Part shown: one piece after another, positions 1 to 9,356 of the stretch
Layout of the letters: each line of letters starts with the position of its first letter
How positions within the stretch are numbered: the first letter of the stretch is position 1
Source of the DNA: Variovorax sp. UMC13
GTDB lineage: Bacteria; Pseudomonadota; Gammaproteobacteria; Burkholderiales; Burkholderiaceae_C
Direction of reading: 5' to 3'
Assembly: GCF_014170375.1 (NCBI RefSeq)
Contig: NZ_LZZW01000015.1
Span: 1 to 64,000 of the forward strand
Length of the DNA: 64,000 bases
Notes under the pieces: generated by a model
What the model was told of the DNA's origin: nothing
The model's database searches: none
Seen by the model: only the letters and a program-made list of their open reading frames with translations
Program-made: the position numbers and the translations under genes

Positions 1-1
1 G

Positions 2-277
2 CTGCCGTCGAGCAATGCCGACTACCTGAACAACCCGAAACCGGTCTATCCCGCCATGAGCAAACGCTTGGGCGAGCAGGGCAAGACAATCGTCCGCGTG
101 CTGATCGGTGTCGATGGCCTGCCCAAGAGCGCCAGCATCCGCGAGTCGAGCGGCTACGAACGCCTCGACGAAGCCGCGCGCACGGCCGTCCTGAGCTGGC
201 GTTACGTGCCGGGCAAACGCAATGGGGTCGTTGAACCGATGGAGTTCAACGTGCCGATCAACTGGGTTCTCAACTAA
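2..277 (+). CDS. tonB: TonB C-terminal domain protein (energy transducer), 5' truncated by window
   Basis: The reading frame is open from base 2, so the gene begins before the window and only about 91 C-terminal residues are seen. They contain the TonB C-terminal fold signature: a YPxxxxxxGxxG-like start (PVYPAMSKRLGEQG), a V-x-V-L-I strand, the SSGYERLDEAA helix and the W-R-Y-x-P-G segment. TonB spans the periplasm and passes energy from ExbB/ExbD to outer-membrane receptors. exbB starts 20 bp after the stop and exbD follows, so this is a tonB-exbB-exbD operon. The N-terminal membrane anchor is outside the window. Confidence 0.93.
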   Translation: MPSSNADYLNNPKPVYPAMSKRLGEQGKTIVRVLIGVDGLPKSASIRESSGYERLDEAARTAVLSWRYVPGKRNGVVEPMEFNVPINWVLN

Positions 278-297
278 TTTTTCTGGAGCAGTTTCGT

Positions 298-1008
298 ATG
301 GATTCCCACTTTGGCCTGATGAACGTATGGAGTCAGGGCGACTTCGTCACGAAGTTCGTTGCCGTCCTGTTGATCGGCATGTCGCTGGCATCCTGGATCG
401 TCATCTTCATCAAGGCGCTCGACGTCATCAAGTACAAGCGCTTGGCACGCCACTCGCAGGACTTCTGGCACAGCGAGGACTTCGCCACCGCGCTGAACAA
501 GCTGGGCAAGGACGAGAGCAACCCCTTCCGCGGCCTGGCCCTGGAAGGCCGCGAAGCCGCCGCCCACCACCGCAACACCAAGGCGCACCTGCATGACGCG
601 CTGGACGTGAGCGACTGGATCACGCGCGCCCTGCGCAACGGCATCGACGAATTCACCGCCCGCCTGCAATCGGGCCTGGCGATCCTCGCCTCGGTGGGCT
701 CGACTGCACCCTTCATCGGCCTGTTCGGCACGGTGTGGGGCATCTACCACGCGCTGATGAGCATCGGCTCGGCCGGCCAGGCCACGATCGACAAGGTCGC
801 GGGCCCGATCGGCGAGGCGCTGATCATGACCGCGCTCGGCCTGGCCGTGGCCATCCCCGCGGTGCTGGGCTACAACACCCTGGTGCGCGGCAACAAGTTC
901 GTGCTGACCAAGCTCAACAGCTTCGCCCACGACCTGCACGCCTACTTCGTGACCGGCGCGCGCGTCCAGGCGACCGACGCGACCATCGTGCCGCTCAAGA
1001 AGGGCTGA
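298..1008 (+). CDS. exbB: ExbB: MotA/TolQ/ExbB proton channel family protein
   Basis: This 236-residue protein is the proton-channel subunit that, with ExbD, energises TonB at the inner membrane. One hydrophobic segment lies near residues 18-38. The conserved MotA/TolQ/ExbB block follows at about 115-200: a [23 protein letters not shown] core, then [25 protein letters not shown], which holds the pore helices. Length and motif order fit ExbB. The ATG follows a GGAG site, and the gene sits between tonB and exbD. TolQ is the main alternative, but the tonB neighbour and the hemP gene downstream favour ExbB. Confidence 0.95.
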   Translation: MDSHFGLMNVWSQGDFVTKFVAVLLIGMSLASWIVIFIKALDVIKYKRLARHSQDFWHSEDFATALNKLGKDESNPFRGLALEGREAAAHHRNTKAHLHDALDVSDWITRALRNGIDEFTARLQSGLAILASVGSTAPFIGLFGTVWGIYHALMSIGSAGQATIDKVAGPIGEALIMTALGLAVAIPAVLGYNTLVRGNKFVLTKLNSFAHDLHAYFVTGARVQATDATIVPLKKG

Positions 1009-1051
1009 GACCATGCGCCCCCAAGCTGAAACCCGTCGGGAGGCATGACCC

Positions 1052-1468
1052 ATGGCCTTCGGTACCCAAGACGAACCCGATGAGGTGATGAACGAGATCA
1101 ACATGACGCCGCTGGTCGACGTCATGCTGGTGCTCCTGATCATCTTCATCATCACGGTGCCCGTGATGAAGCACGCGGTGAACATCGACCTGCCCCAGGC
1201 GACCAGCGAGCCCGAGCAGACCAAGCCGCAGAACATCCTGTTTACGGTGGCCGCCGACGGCAGCTACTACTGGAACGAGAACAAGATCGAAGACAGCGCC
1301 CTGCCCCAGCTGCTCGCCGCCGAGGCCGCCAAGGATCCGCAGCCCGAGCTGCACATCCGCGGCGACAAGGCCGTGCGCTACGAACGCGTGGCGCAAGCCA
1401 TGTCGGCCGCGCGCGAAGCCGGCGTGCGCAAGATCGGCTTCATCACCGAGCCGAACACCGCCAAGTAA
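1052..1468 (+). CDS. exbD: ExbD: biopolymer transport protein
   Basis: This 138-residue protein is the second subunit of the ExbB-ExbD proton motor. It has a short cytoplasmic N-terminus, then the family signature [17 protein letters not shown], in which the Asp of LVD lies in the single membrane helix and is essential for proton use. A periplasmic domain follows. The chosen ATG is 8 bp after GGGAGG; an ATG at 1045 is out of frame. It forms an operon with tonB and exbB. Confidence 0.95.
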   Translation: MAFGTQDEPDEVMNEINMTPLVDVMLVLLIIFIITVPVMKHAVNIDLPQATSEPEQTKPQNILFTVAADGSYYWNENKIEDSALPQLLAAEAAKDPQPELHIRGDKAVRYERVAQAMSAAREAGVRKIGFITEPNTAK

Positions 1469-1514
1469 GGCCCATCGAAACGACTGAAAAAAATCGATCG
1501 CAGTGATTGACCAA

Positions 1515-1533
1515 ATTATTGCGAATCATTATC
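1515..1533 (+). promoter_or_regulatory. Fur box upstream of hemP
   Basis: By eye 14 of 19 positions match the classical Fur consensus (GATAATGATAATCATTATC), with a perfect right half AATCATTATC. It lies 33 bp before the hemP ATG and 46 bp after the exbD stop. It should repress hemP, and possibly a larger heme-uptake unit, when iron is plentiful. Confidence 0.75.
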
Positions 1534-1565
1534 ATTCAGTCATCGTTTCGATAAAGGAACTCCAG

Positions 1566-1778
1566 ATGCAAGCCAACCCCATCGCCTCCTCCGTCCTGAG
1601 CCACCCTTCGCTCGACCAAGCGGGCAGCGGCATGGTCTCCGTTCAGGCCACGCGGCCGACGCCGATGGTGGAAAGCACCGACCTGCTGCGCGGCAGCAAG
1701 ACGGTCGGGATCATGCACAACGGCTCGCTGTACCGCCTGCAAGCCACCAAACTCGGCAAGCTGATCCTCACCAAGTAA
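1566..1778 (+). CDS. hemP: HemP hemin-uptake family small protein
   Basis: This 70-residue protein ends in the HemP domain: residues about 40-70 read LLRGSKTVGIMHNGSLYRLQ followed by ATKLGKLILTK. HemP proteins are small, iron-regulated and genetically tied to heme receptors; their exact action in the cell is debated and often regulatory. The start is taken at 1566, after AAAGGA. An upstream in-frame start at 1503 would translate through the Fur box and is rejected. It sits directly after exbD, the usual iron-uptake context. Confidence 0.88.
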   Translation: MQANPIASSVLSHPSLDQAGSGMVSVQATRPTPMVESTDLLRGSKTVGIMHNGSLYRLQATKLGKLILTK

Positions 1779-1910
1779 GCGATCAGCCCGCCTCTCGCGC
1801 AAGTTTCATCGTGGGGCGACTCGCGGAGATCACTCTCCAAAGGGTCGTTTTTTGCTAGCCAACGGCTTGCCGACTAGCCAAGCTTTTTTTCCACCTTGAT
1901 GCCACCCAAA

Positions 1911-1939
1911 AAAACGCCGACCCGAGGGTCGGCGTTTTG
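1911..1939. terminator. Bidirectional rho-independent terminator between hemP and the GlcG-family gene
   Basis: A 10-bp perfect stem (ACGCCGACCC / GGGTCGGCGT) has a 3-nt loop, with A-runs on the left and T-runs on the right. It lies between two convergent genes and should end transcription from both sides. Confidence 0.85.
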
Positions 1940-1961
1940 CTTTGGCGGGGCCTGGAAGCGC

Positions 1962-2369
1962 TTACAGGCCGAGCGCGGCGATGCCGGCCTTGGCGATCTG
2001 CGCATCCTCGTTCGACTTCACGCCGCTGACGCCAACGGCGCCGATGACCTGGCCGTCCTTGACGATCGGCACGCCGCCTTCGAGCAGGCCCTGCACCAGC
2101 GGCGCGGTCAGGAAGGCGGTGCGGCCGCCGTTGATGATGTCCTCGTAGACCTTGCTCTCGCGGCGGCCCAGCGCGGCCGTGTGGGCCTTGGCCGGTGCGA
2201 TGTGCGCCGACAGGGCGGCCGCGCCGTCCAGGCGCTGCAGCCACAGCAGGTTGCCGGCGTCGTCGGAGATCGCGATCGTCACGGCCCAGTTGTTCTTCAG
2301 GGCTTCGGCTTCGGCCGATGCGGCGATGGTCTTGACGTCGGCGAGTTCGAGAAAGGACTTGGTCTTCAT
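1962..2369 (-). CDS. GlcG/HbpS family heme-binding-like protein
   Basis: This 135-residue protein matches the GlcG/HbpS family over its full length. It has an alpha/beta sandwich with the blocks AISDDAGNLLWLQRLDGA, AKAHTAALGRRES and the glycine-rich VPIVKDGQVIGAVGVSG near the C-terminus. Family members bind heme or act in glycolate/redox-related loci; the role here is not shown. The start is set at 2369 (MKTKSF) because the upstream frame extension is low-complexity and has no family similarity. It converges on hemP across a shared terminator, so a link to heme is possible but is inference. Confidence 0.8.
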   Translation of the reverse strand: MKTKSFLELADVKTIAASAEAEALKNNWAVTIAISDDAGNLLWLQRLDGAAALSAHIAPAKAHTAALGRRESKVYEDIINGGRTAFLTAPLVQGLLEGGVPIVKDGQVIGAVGVSGVKSNEDAQIAKAGIAALGL

Positions 2370-2530
2370 GGCGTATGGCTGGTTGAGTGAACCCGCAAGC
2401 ATACCGTTTGGGCTCCCAAAACCCTGATCGCGGGAGGGCGGACCGTCGGACGGTTTTTGCCGTACCCTTGGGCTCGCGCCACCTAGAATGTGCCATCTGC
2501 AGTCCTGCAGCCAACCCTGGAGCTTCAGCA

Positions 2531-3232
2531 ATGAACGACCGCGTCACCACCCTCGACACCACCGCCGGCTACGGCCAGGCGCTGCCGCAGGCCGAACGCC
2601 AGCGTGTCCTGCGCAATACCTACTGGCTGCTGGCCCTGAGCCTGCTGCCCACCGTCCTGGGCGCCTGGCTGGGCGTCTCCACCGGCATCACCCGTTCGCT
2701 CAGCGGCGGCTTCGGGCTGATGGTCTTCATGGTCGGCGCCTTCGGCTTCATGTTCGCCATCGAGAAGACCAAGAACTCGGCCGCCGGCGTGCCGGTGCTG
2801 CTGGCCTTCACCTTCTTCATGGGCCTGATGCTCTCGCGCCTGATCGCGATGGTGCTGGGCTTCAAGAACGGCTCCGAACTCATCATGACGGCCTTCGGCG
2901 GCACCGCCGGCGTGTTCTTCGTGATGGCCTCGCTGGCGACCGTCATCAAGCGCGACCTGTCGGGCATGGGCAAGTGGCTGTTCGTCGGCGCGATGGTGCT
3001 GATGATCGGCGCGGTCATCAACGTGTTCGTCGGCTCGAGCGCCGGCATGCTGGCGATCTCGGTCGCCGCCATCGGCATCTTCTCGGCCTTCATGCTGTAC
3101 GACCTGAAGCAGATCATGGACGGCGGCGAGACCAACTACATCAGCGCCACGCTCGCGCTGTACCTCGACCTGTTCAACGTGTTCCAGAGCCTGCTGGCCC
3201 TGCTGGGCATCTTCGGCGGCGAGCGCGACTGA
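2531..3232 (+). CDS. Bax inhibitor-1/YccA family inner-membrane protein
   Basis: This 233-residue protein has about seven hydrophobic segments spread over residues 30-230 and the family's C-terminal block (MLYDLKQIMDGGETNYISATLALYLDLFNVF). The Asp residues in that block are typical of the TMBIM/YccA family. Homologues include E. coli YccA, which modulates FtsH. The ATG at 2531 follows a GGAG. It is a monocistronic gene closed by a terminator shared with rlmD. Confidence 0.9.
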   Translation: MNDRVTTLDTTAGYGQALPQAERQRVLRNTYWLLALSLLPTVLGAWLGVSTGITRSLSGGFGLMVFMVGAFGFMFAIEKTKNSAAGVPVLLAFTFFMGLMLSRLIAMVLGFKNGSELIMTAFGGTAGVFFVMASLATVIKRDLSGMGKWLFVGAMVLMIGAVINVFVGSSAGMLAISVAAIGIFSAFMLYDLKQIMDGGETNYISATLALYLDLFNVFQSLLALLGIFGGERD

Positions 3233-3254
3233 ACACGCTCCGGCACCTCATGAA

Positions 3255-3278
3255 GAAAGGCCCCGCGGGGCCTTTTTT
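3255..3278. terminator. Bidirectional terminator between the Bax-inhibitor-like gene and rlmD
   Basis: A perfect GC-rich palindrome AAGGCCCC/GGGGCCTT is flanked by AAA and a six-base T run. It lies 22 bp after the plus-strand stop and touches the rlmD stop codon on the minus strand. Confidence 0.85.
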
Positions 3279-4720
3279 CATGCGCGTTCGAACACCGCGA
3301 TCGACTCGACGTGTGCCGTGTGCGGGAACATGTTCACCATGCCGGCCGCGGTGCAGCGGTAGCCCGCCTGGTGCACCAGCAATCCGGCATCGCGCGCCAG
3401 CGTCGACGGGTTGCAGCTCACGTAGACGATGCGCCCCGGCGGCGTCCAGCCATCGCTGCGCTCGCCCTGCTGGTGCAGGTCGGCCAGCGCCTTGGCCAGC
3501 GCGAACGCGCCTTCGCGTGGCGGGTCGACCAGCCACTTGTCGGCCGCACCGTCGGCCACCAGCATCTCGGGCGTCATCTCGAACAGGTCGCGGGCCACGA
3601 AGCGGGTGGCGGCCAGGGCACCGCGCGCCGGCAGCGCCGGGCGGTTGCGCTGGAAGTTGTCGGTGGCGCGGGCCACCAGCGTGTCGCTGCCCTCGATGCC
3701 CAGCACCTCGCGCGCCCGCGTCGCCAGCGGCAGGGTGAAGTTGCCCAGGCCGCAGAACCAGTCGATCACGCGCTCGTCGGGCTGCACGTCGAGCAGGCGC
3801 AGCGCACGGCCCACCAGCACACGGTTGATGTTGGGATTGACCTGGGTGAAGTCGGTCGGCTTGAAGGGCATGGTGACGCCGAACTCCGGCAGCCCGTAGG
3901 CCAGCAGCGGGCCGCCCTCGTCGAGCAGCTTCACCGTGTCCGGGCCCTTGGGCTGCAGCCACCACTGCACGCCCTCGTTCTGCGCCGCGAAGTCGCGCAG
4001 GCGCTGCAGGTCGGCCGCCGACAGCGGCTGCAGGTGCCGCAGCACCAGCGCGATCACGCCGAGCCTGGTGCTGTCGGGCGCATCGCCGCAGGCCAGCTCG
4101 ATCTGCGGGCAGGTGTCGCGCGCATCGAGCGAACCGATCAGCGCGCGCAGCGGCATCAGCATCTCGCTGACCTGCGCGGGCAGCACCGGGCAGACCTCCA
4201 TGTCGGCCAGGTAGCGGCTCTTGCGTTCGTGGAAGCCGATCAGCACCGTGCCCTTCTTGACCACGTAGCGCACCGACAGCCGGGCCCGGTAGCGGTAGTG
4301 CCAGGTCGGGCCCGCGAGCGGCCGCAGCATGGTTTCGGGGCGCACCTTGCCCAGGTGCCAGAGGTTGTCCTCCAGCGCCCGCTGCTTGACCGCCACCTGG
4401 GCCGCCGCGTCGAGGTGCTGCATCTTGCAGCCGCCGCAGGCGCCGGTGTGCAGGCCGAAATGCGGGCAGCCCGGGCGCACGCGCTGCGAGGACTCGCGCC
4501 GGATGGCGGTCACCGTGCCCTGGGCCCAGTTGTTCTTCTTGCGGTGCTGGTTGAACTTCACTTCCTCGAACGGCAGCGCGCCTTCGATGAAGACCACCAT
4601 GCCGTCGGCCTTGTGGGCCACGCCCTGCGCGTCGAGGTCGAGCGACTCGACCTTGAGCCATTCATCTTCATAGGGTGCGGGCACTGCGTCCGCCTTGTCT
4701 GCTGTCGTCGAATCCGTCAT
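3278..4720 (-). CDS. rlmD: RlmD: 23S rRNA (uracil(1939)-C5)-methyltransferase
   Basis: This 480-residue protein has an N-terminal TRAM-like region, then a 4Fe-4S cluster motif ([15 protein letters not shown], with an earlier Cys expected). It has the SAM-binding motif [15 protein letters not shown], the [10 protein letters not shown] motif and the catalytic C-terminal [12 protein letters not shown] with the nucleophile Cys. The end [19 protein letters not shown] is a hallmark of the RlmD/RlmCD/TrmA superfamily. It methylates U1939 of 23S rRNA using SAM. Expressed alone, facing a terminator at its 3' end. Confidence 0.95.
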   Translation of the reverse strand: MTDSTTADKADAVPAPYEDEWLKVESLDLDAQGVAHKADGMVVFIEGALPFEEVKFNQHRKKNNWAQGTVTAIRRESSQRVRPGCPHFGLHTGACGGCKMQHLDAAAQVAVKQRALEDNLWHLGKVRPETMLRPLAGPTWHYRYRARLSVRYVVKKGTVLIGFHERKSRYLADMEVCPVLPAQVSEMLMPLRALIGSLDARDTCPQIELACGDAPDSTRLGVIALVLRHLQPLSAADLQRLRDFAAQNEGVQWWLQPKGPDTVKLLDEGGPLLAYGLPEFGVTMPFKPTDFTQVNPNINRVLVGRALRLLDVQPDERVIDWFCGLGNFTLPLATRAREVLGIEGSDTLVARATDNFQRNRPALPARGALAATRFVARDLFEMTPEMLVADGAADKWLVDPPREGAFALAKALADLHQQGERSDGWTPPGRIVYVSCNPSTLARDAGLLVHQAGYRCTAAGMVNMFPHTAHVESIAVFERA

Positions 4721-4818
4721 GGGGAAATTGTCTCAGGCTGCCGATGGCGGCATCACATAACGATGCGGCGCGCGGCCCTGGGGGCCGCGCGCCGCACGGG
4801 AGGAGGAAAGGAAGGGGC

Positions 4819-5709
4819 TTAGCGCGAAGGCAGGTAGCGCGCGGGGTCGACCGGCTTGCCCTGGCGGCGGATCTCGAAATGCAGCTTCACACGGTCGGCG
4901 TCGCTGTTGCCCATCTCGGCGATCTTCTGGCCCTTCTGCACCGACTGGTCTTCCTTCACCAGCAGCGCCTGGTTGTGCGCATAGGCCGTGAGGTAGGTGT
5001 TGTTGTGCTTCAGGATGATCAGGTTGCCGTAGCCGCGCAGGCCGGCGCCGGCGTACACCACGCGGCCGTCCGCCGCGGCCAGCACCGCATCGCCGGCCTT
5101 GCCGCTGATGTCCAGGCCCTTGTTCTTGGCTTCGTCGAAGCCCGCGATCAGCGAACCTTGCGCGGGCCAGATCCAACCCAGGTCTTCGTCACCCGACGCG
5201 GCCGCGGGCGGCGTCGCGGGCTTGGCAGGCGCGCTGGCGGCGGCGGCGGGCGCCGACGCGACGATCGCGGGTTGCGGCGTCACCGGGCGCGTGACCACGC
5301 CGTTGGGCTCGACGGTGGCTGCCGGAGCGGCGGCGGTCGTCGCGGTCGGCGGCACCACGCGCAGCACCTGTCCCACCTCGATCAGGTCGGGGTTGTCCAG
5401 GGCGTTCCAGCGCGCGATGTTCTGCCAGGTCTGGCCGGTCTCGTTGGCGATGCGGCGAATGGTGTCGCCGGGCCGTACCGAGTAGTAGCCGGGCTTGCCG
5501 TAGTTCTCGATGCCTTGCAGGGGCTTGCCCGAGGCGTCAGTCGTGATGGGAGGAAGGCCCGTGCCCGGTGCGTTCCCTGTGCTCGTGCGGGACATGGTGC
5601 CGCGGTCTTCGACCGGCACGGGACCACTGGGTGTGGAACAGCCCGCAATCACGAGCGTCGCCACCAGCGCCAAGCCGGTCCACCAGCTCCGATTGCCAAA
5701 ACCCTGCAT
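4819..5709 (-). CDS. nlpD: NlpD-like LysM/M23 lipoprotein (murein hydrolase activator)
   Basis: This 296-residue lipoprotein has the lipobox LVIAGC near residue 24, a LysM domain (about 70-115, YSVRPGDTIRRIANETGQ), an Ala/Pro-rich linker and a C-terminal M23 fold (about 185-296). The M23 metal ligands are degenerate: GLDI lacks the preceding His of active enzymes, while LHFEI remains. That is how E. coli NlpD looks; it activates amidases instead of cutting peptidoglycan itself. The ATG at 5709 follows AAGGAAG; a TTG at 5724 is weaker. pcm and surE lie immediately upstream, the classic surE-pcm-nlpD order. rpoS, often next, is not here. Confidence 0.92.
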   Translation of the reverse strand: MQGFGNRSWWTGLALVATLVIAGCSTPSGPVPVEDRGTMSRTSTGNAPGTGLPPITTDASGKPLQGIENYGKPGYYSVRPGDTIRRIANETGQTWQNIARWNALDNPDLIEVGQVLRVVPPTATTAAAPAATVEPNGVVTRPVTPQPAIVASAPAAAASAPAKPATPPAAASGDEDLGWIWPAQGSLIAGFDEAKNKGLDISGKAGDAVLAAADGRVVYAGAGLRGYGNLIILKHNNTYLTAYAHNQALLVKEDQSVQKGQKIAEMGNSDADRVKLHFEIRRQGKPVDPARYLPSR

Positions 5710-5720
5710 GTGTTCTTCCT

Positions 5721-6503
5721 TCAAGCAATCCCCGATTTTAGGGGGACAAAATGAACCGCCTCGAGAATGCCCCGCTGCAGTCCCTTGGCCGTCTTGTCGA
5801 TCACGACCAGCGCCTGTCCGCCGCTGGCCGAATGCGTGGGCGCCACGATGCGGCCACCCACGGCCAGTTGTTCGATCCAGGCCTCGGGCACGGCCTCGCC
5901 GCCGGCCGCGGCGATGATGCCCGCGTAGGGCCCGCCCTTCGCGTAGCCGATCATGCCGTCGCCCAGGATCAGGTGCAGCGTGGCCAGGCGGAAATGGCGG
6001 ATGTTGGTGCGGGCCCGCTCGTGCAGGCCGCGCAGACGTTCGATGCTGTACACCTCGCTGGCCACGTGGCTCAGCACGGTCGCCTGGTAGCCGCAGCCGG
6101 TGCCGATCTCCAGCACCCGGCCCAGCTTGTCGTTGGGCTTGCCGGCCAGCGCGGGCGCGCCCAGCAGCAGCTCGATCATTCGGGCCACGACGTTGGGCTT
6201 GGAGATGGTCTGGCCCAGGCCGATCGGCAGGCTGGTGTCTTCGTAGGCCTGGTTGACCAGCGCGCTGTCGACGAAGCGGTGCCGCTCGACGGCGCCCATC
6301 GCACGCAGCACGCGCGCATCGGACACGCCCTGCGCGGCCAGCCGCTGCACCATGCGCGCGCGCACCGCATCGGACGCCATCGAGGGTGTGGCCGACACCG
6401 CTGGCGCCATCGGCACCGACGGTTGGCGGCCGCGCGGCGCCCCCGGCGCGGCGGGCGTCAGGCGCACGGGAAAGCCGGGCCTTGCGGGCGGTGGGCTGGC
6501 CAT
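5721..6503 (-). CDS. pcm: Protein-L-isoaspartate O-methyltransferase
   Basis: This 260-residue protein repairs isoaspartyl residues in damaged proteins using SAM. The SAM motif GRVLEIGTGCGYQATVLSHV is near residues 125-145. The substrate-side block DTSLPIGLGQTISKPNVVARM precedes it, and the YAGIIAAAGGEAVPEAW and LVVIDK blocks follow. The N-terminal 45 residues are Pro/Ala-rich and not part of the fold. The start at 6503 has an AGGA upstream. It sits between surE and nlpD, ending 11 bp before the nlpD ATG. Confidence 0.94.
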   Translation of the reverse strand: MASPPPARPGFPVRLTPAAPGAPRGRQPSVPMAPAVSATPSMASDAVRARMVQRLAAQGVSDARVLRAMGAVERHRFVDSALVNQAYEDTSLPIGLGQTISKPNVVARMIELLLGAPALAGKPNDKLGRVLEIGTGCGYQATVLSHVASEVYSIERLRGLHERARTNIRHFRLATLHLILGDGMIGYAKGGPYAGIIAAAGGEAVPEAWIEQLAVGGRIVAPTHSASGGQALVVIDKTAKGLQRGILEAVHFVPLKSGIA

Positions 6504-6561
6504 CAGCAGGGTCCTGCGCCGCGCGCAGGCACCGTCAGGCCGGGAGATCGGAGGAAGGACT

Positions 6562-7320
6562 TCACCGCAGCAACCGCGCCACCGTCTCGCCCCATTGCCC
6601 GAGATTGGCGTGGTCGGTCAGGTCGATCTGCAGCGGCGTGAGCGCCACGTGGCCCGCGGCCGTGGCGTGGAAATCGGTGCCCTCGCCGCTGTCCTTGGCG
6701 CCGCCGGCGCCGGCGATCCAGTACATGGTCTCGCCGCGCGGGCTCTCCTGCGTGACGACCTTCTCCGATGCATGGCGGCGCCCCAGGCGGCACACCTTGA
6801 TCGGCTTGAGTTCGTCGAAGGGCAGGTTCGGCACGTTGACGTTGAGAAGCCAGGCCGGCCCTTCGAGCATGCGCTCGCGCTCGATGCGCTCGACCAGCCG
6901 GCGCGCCACGCGCGCGGCCGCGTCGACATGGGCCCAGCCCTTCTGGGTCTGCGAGAAGGCGATCGCCGGGATGCCGAACAGGTAGGCCTCCATGGCGGCG
7001 CCCACGGTGCCCGAATAGATGGTGTCGTCGCCCATGTTGGCGCCGTTGTTGATGCCGGACACCACCAGGTCGGGCCGGTAGTCGAGCACACCCTTGAGCG
7101 CGATGTGCACGCAGTCGGCCGGCGTGCCGGTCACGTAGCGGAAGCCGTTGTGGGCCTGGTGCACGTAGAGCGGCGCCTGCAGCGTCAGGGCGTTCGACTT
7201 GGCGCTGTTGTTGTGCTCGGGTGCGATGACCTCGACCTCGGCCACGTCCTTGAGCGCATCGTGCAAGGCGACGAGGCCGGGAGCCTGGAAGCCGTCGTCG
7301 TTGGAAATGAGTATCTTCAT
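6562..7320 (-). CDS. surE: SurE: 5'/3'-nucleotidase
   Basis: This 252-residue protein is a metal-dependent nucleotide phosphatase of the SurE family. The N-terminus [15 protein letters not shown] holds the DD metal ligands. [27 protein letters not shown] supplies the Ser and Asn of the active site. The start at 7320 gives the invariant SurE N-terminus; a longer frame to 7362 adds unrelated residues. It is first gene of a surE-pcm-nlpD operon and divergent from the quinone oxidoreductase gene. Confidence 0.95.
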   Translation of the reverse strand: MKILISNDDGFQAPGLVALHDALKDVAEVEVIAPEHNNSAKSNALTLQAPLYVHQAHNGFRYVTGTPADCVHIALKGVLDYRPDLVVSGINNGANMGDDTIYSGTVGAAMEAYLFGIPAIAFSQTQKGWAHVDAAARVARRLVERIERERMLEGPAWLLNVNVPNLPFDELKPIKVCRLGRRHASEKVVTQESPRGETMYWIAGAGGAKDSGEGTDFHATAAGHVALTPLQIDLTDHANLGQWGETVARLLR

Positions 7321-7443
7321 GGCGTCTGGGAGTGGCCGCGATTGTAGGCGGCGGGCCGTCACGGCAGGGACAAGAGCGCCGGGGCGCGCGACCTATCATC
7401 GCCCCGAATCACCGTCCGAACGACCCTCGAAGGAGACATCTTC

Positions 7444-8430
7444 ATGCATGCTTGGCTTTGCGAAAACCCCACCGGCGTCGACGCCCTCACCTGGACCGAG
7501 CAGCCCACGCCCACACCCGGCCCCGGCCAGGTGCTGCTCGAGATCAAGGCCGCGAGCCTCAACTTTCCAGACCTGCTGATCGTCCAGAACAAGTACCAGA
7601 TCAAGCCGCCACTGCCCTTCGTGCCGGGCTCGGAGTACGCGGGCGTGGTGCGCGCCGTGGGCGAAGGCGTCAAGCACCTGAAGATCGGCCAGAACGTCGC
7701 CTGCCTGTCGGGCACCGGCGGCTTCGCCACCCACACGCTCGCCACCGCGGCCCTCTGCATGCCCCTGCCCGACGGTTTCAGCCACGTCGACGCGGCCGCC
7801 TTCATCATGACCTACGGCACCTCCTGGCATGCGCTCATGGACCGCGCCCAGCTCAAGGCCGGCGAGACCGTGCTGGTGCTCGGCGCGGCCGGTGGCGTCG
7901 GCACCGCCGCCATCCAGATCGCCAAAGCCGCGGGTGCCAAGGTCATTGCGGCCGCATCCACCGACGAGAAATGCGCGCTTTGCGAATCGATCGGCGCCGA
8001 TATCAGCATCAACTACAGCAAGCATGCATTGCCCGGCGGTTTCCGCGATGCCATCAAGGCCGCCACGGACGGCAAAGGCCCGGATGTGATCTATGACCCG
8101 GTGGGCGGCGATTTCGCCGAACCGGCTTTCCGCTCGATCGCCTGGCGCGGACGCTATCTGGTGGTGGGATTCGCGGCCGGTGGCATTCCGGCACTGCCGC
8201 TGAATTTGACGCTGCTCAAGGGCGCTTCGCTGGTCGGCGTGTTCTGGGGCGATTTCGCCAAGCGCGAACCGCAGGCCAACGCCCAAATGATGGGCGAATT
8301 GGCCCAATGGTATGCCCAGGGAAAGATCAAGCCCGTGATCGACCAGACCATGCCGATGGCCGAATTGAAGGCCGCCTACGCCTACATAGGCTCGCGCGGG
8401 GTCAAAGGCAAGCTGGTCATGGTGAACTGA
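7444..8430 (+). CDS. Zinc-independent NADPH:quinone oxidoreductase family protein
   Basis: This 328-residue medium-chain dehydrogenase/reductase has an N-terminal GroES-like domain and a Rossmann domain with VLVLGAAGGVGTAAIQIAKAAGA at about 140-162. The catalytic zinc ligands of alcohol dehydrogenases are absent, as in the QOR/acryloyl-CoA reductase branch. The block PFVPGSEYAGVVRAVGEGV is typical. The exact substrate cannot be told. The ATG follows GAAGGAGA, and a strong terminator follows the stop. Confidence 0.9.
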   Translation: MHAWLCENPTGVDALTWTEQPTPTPGPGQVLLEIKAASLNFPDLLIVQNKYQIKPPLPFVPGSEYAGVVRAVGEGVKHLKIGQNVACLSGTGGFATHTLATAALCMPLPDGFSHVDAAAFIMTYGTSWHALMDRAQLKAGETVLVLGAAGGVGTAAIQIAKAAGAKVIAAASTDEKCALCESIGADISINYSKHALPGGFRDAIKAATDGKGPDVIYDPVGGDFAEPAFRSIAWRGRYLVVGFAAGGIPALPLNLTLLKGASLVGVFWGDFAKREPQANAQMMGELAQWYAQGKIKPVIDQTMPMAELKAAYAYIGSRGVKGKLVMVN

Positions 8431-8445
8431 GGCGCTCCCGCCAAT

Positions 8446-8474
8446 AAAAAAGGCCCGCACATGCGGGCCTTTTC
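8446..8474. terminator. Rho-independent terminator after the quinone oxidoreductase gene
   Basis: A 10-bp perfect stem AAGGCCCGCA/TGCGGGCCTT has a CA loop, with A5 on the left and T4 on the right. It lies between convergent genes (oxidoreductase and H-NS) and may serve both. Confidence 0.85.
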
Positions 8475-8517
8475 ATTGGGAGAACAGAAGGCCGGGGCGC
8501 TTCGCCTCACGTTCGGC

Positions 8518-8859
8518 TCACTTGATTTCGTAGTCGGACAGCGACTTGCCGGCGGCCAGCGCTTCGGTCACCCAGCGCGGCTTGCGGCCACGGCCACCCG
8601 ACCAGGTTTCGCCCGTCGGGCCACGGTACTTCGCCGCCGCCTTGACGGGTGCGGCCACGACGTTGCGCTTGCCTGCGGCGCGCGTCGTCAGCTTGAGGTC
8701 GCTGGCGGTCAGGCCGTATTCAGCGATCTTCTGGCGCAGTTCGTCGATCACACCTGCGCGCTCGTGATTGCGCAGCTCTTCCGCCTGCGCCCGCAATTGA
8801 GCGATGTGCTCTTCGTTCTTTTTGATCTGTGAATTGATGTCGGCAAGGGTGGAGGCCAT
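8518..8859 (-). CDS. H-NS family nucleoid-associated protein
   Basis: This 113-residue protein has an N-terminal coiled coil for dimerisation (about 5-55, charged, heptad-like). Its C-terminal H-NS domain carries the DNA-binding core KYRGPTGETWSGGRGRKPRW, with the GRGRKP AT-hook-like loop. Members bind AT-rich DNA and silence transferred genes. The start at 8859 has GAGAA upstream; an ATG at 8871 adds four residues and is also possible. Its presence next to a large accessory region is notable but probably chance. Confidence 0.92.
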   Translation of the reverse strand: MASTLADINSQIKKNEEHIAQLRAQAEELRNHERAGVIDELRQKIAEYGLTASDLKLTTRAAGKRNVVAAPVKAAAKYRGPTGETWSGGRGRKPRWVTEALAAGKSLSDYEIK

Positions 8860-8901
8860 CGAAGTTCTCATTCGGATTGAAAGGAAAAATTTTAATTCAG
8901 A

Positions 8902-8929
8902 ATCCTATAGACACAAGCGACGGTAACAA
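8902..8929 (-). promoter_or_regulatory. Candidate sigma70 promoter for the H-NS gene
   Basis: On the minus strand TTGTTA, a 16-bp spacer and TAGGAT lie 43 bp upstream of the start codon, in an unusually AT-rich stretch. This is a by-eye match only. Confidence 0.35.
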
Positions 8930-9198
8930 AAAATAGGTTCCGTCTTACAAGTCGCTTTGGTCAGGGCAATTTTTGAACCTTCTGGCTGACATCGACTCCA
9001 CCGGCTTGGCTTTTATCGCCTGCCCGCGTGACCGCCGTTCGACGCACGCACCAAATAGACGCAACCGCCACGGGAACAGCGCGCGCCCCGCTCAATTGGG
9101 AAGCTGGGCAGCGCTGCATCACCACCGGTAAAGCGAATTACAAAGAGAAAAACAGCGTGCAGGGACCACCCGCATCTGCTTAGAATTCCATCTGCGTT
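8930..9198. other. Intergenic region between H-NS and tRNA-Ala
   Basis: About 270 bp with no credible gene. The frame that crosses it on the minus strand is the antisense translation of the tRNA and is discarded. Confidence 0.5.
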
Positions 9199-9274
<76 letters not shown>

Positions 9275-9284
9275 ACCGCCCATG

Positions 9285-9319
9285 AAAAAGCCCCGGTATA
9301 GACCATCGGGGCTTTTTTT
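9285..9319 (+). terminator. Terminator after tRNA-Ala
   Basis: An AAAAAGCCCCG / CGGGGCTTTTT stem with an 11-nt loop and a seven-base T run begins 11 bp after the tRNA. Confidence 0.85.
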
Positions 9320-9356
9320 CGGATTCGCAATTTCGCGAGGGGACGAACCGGGCGAC

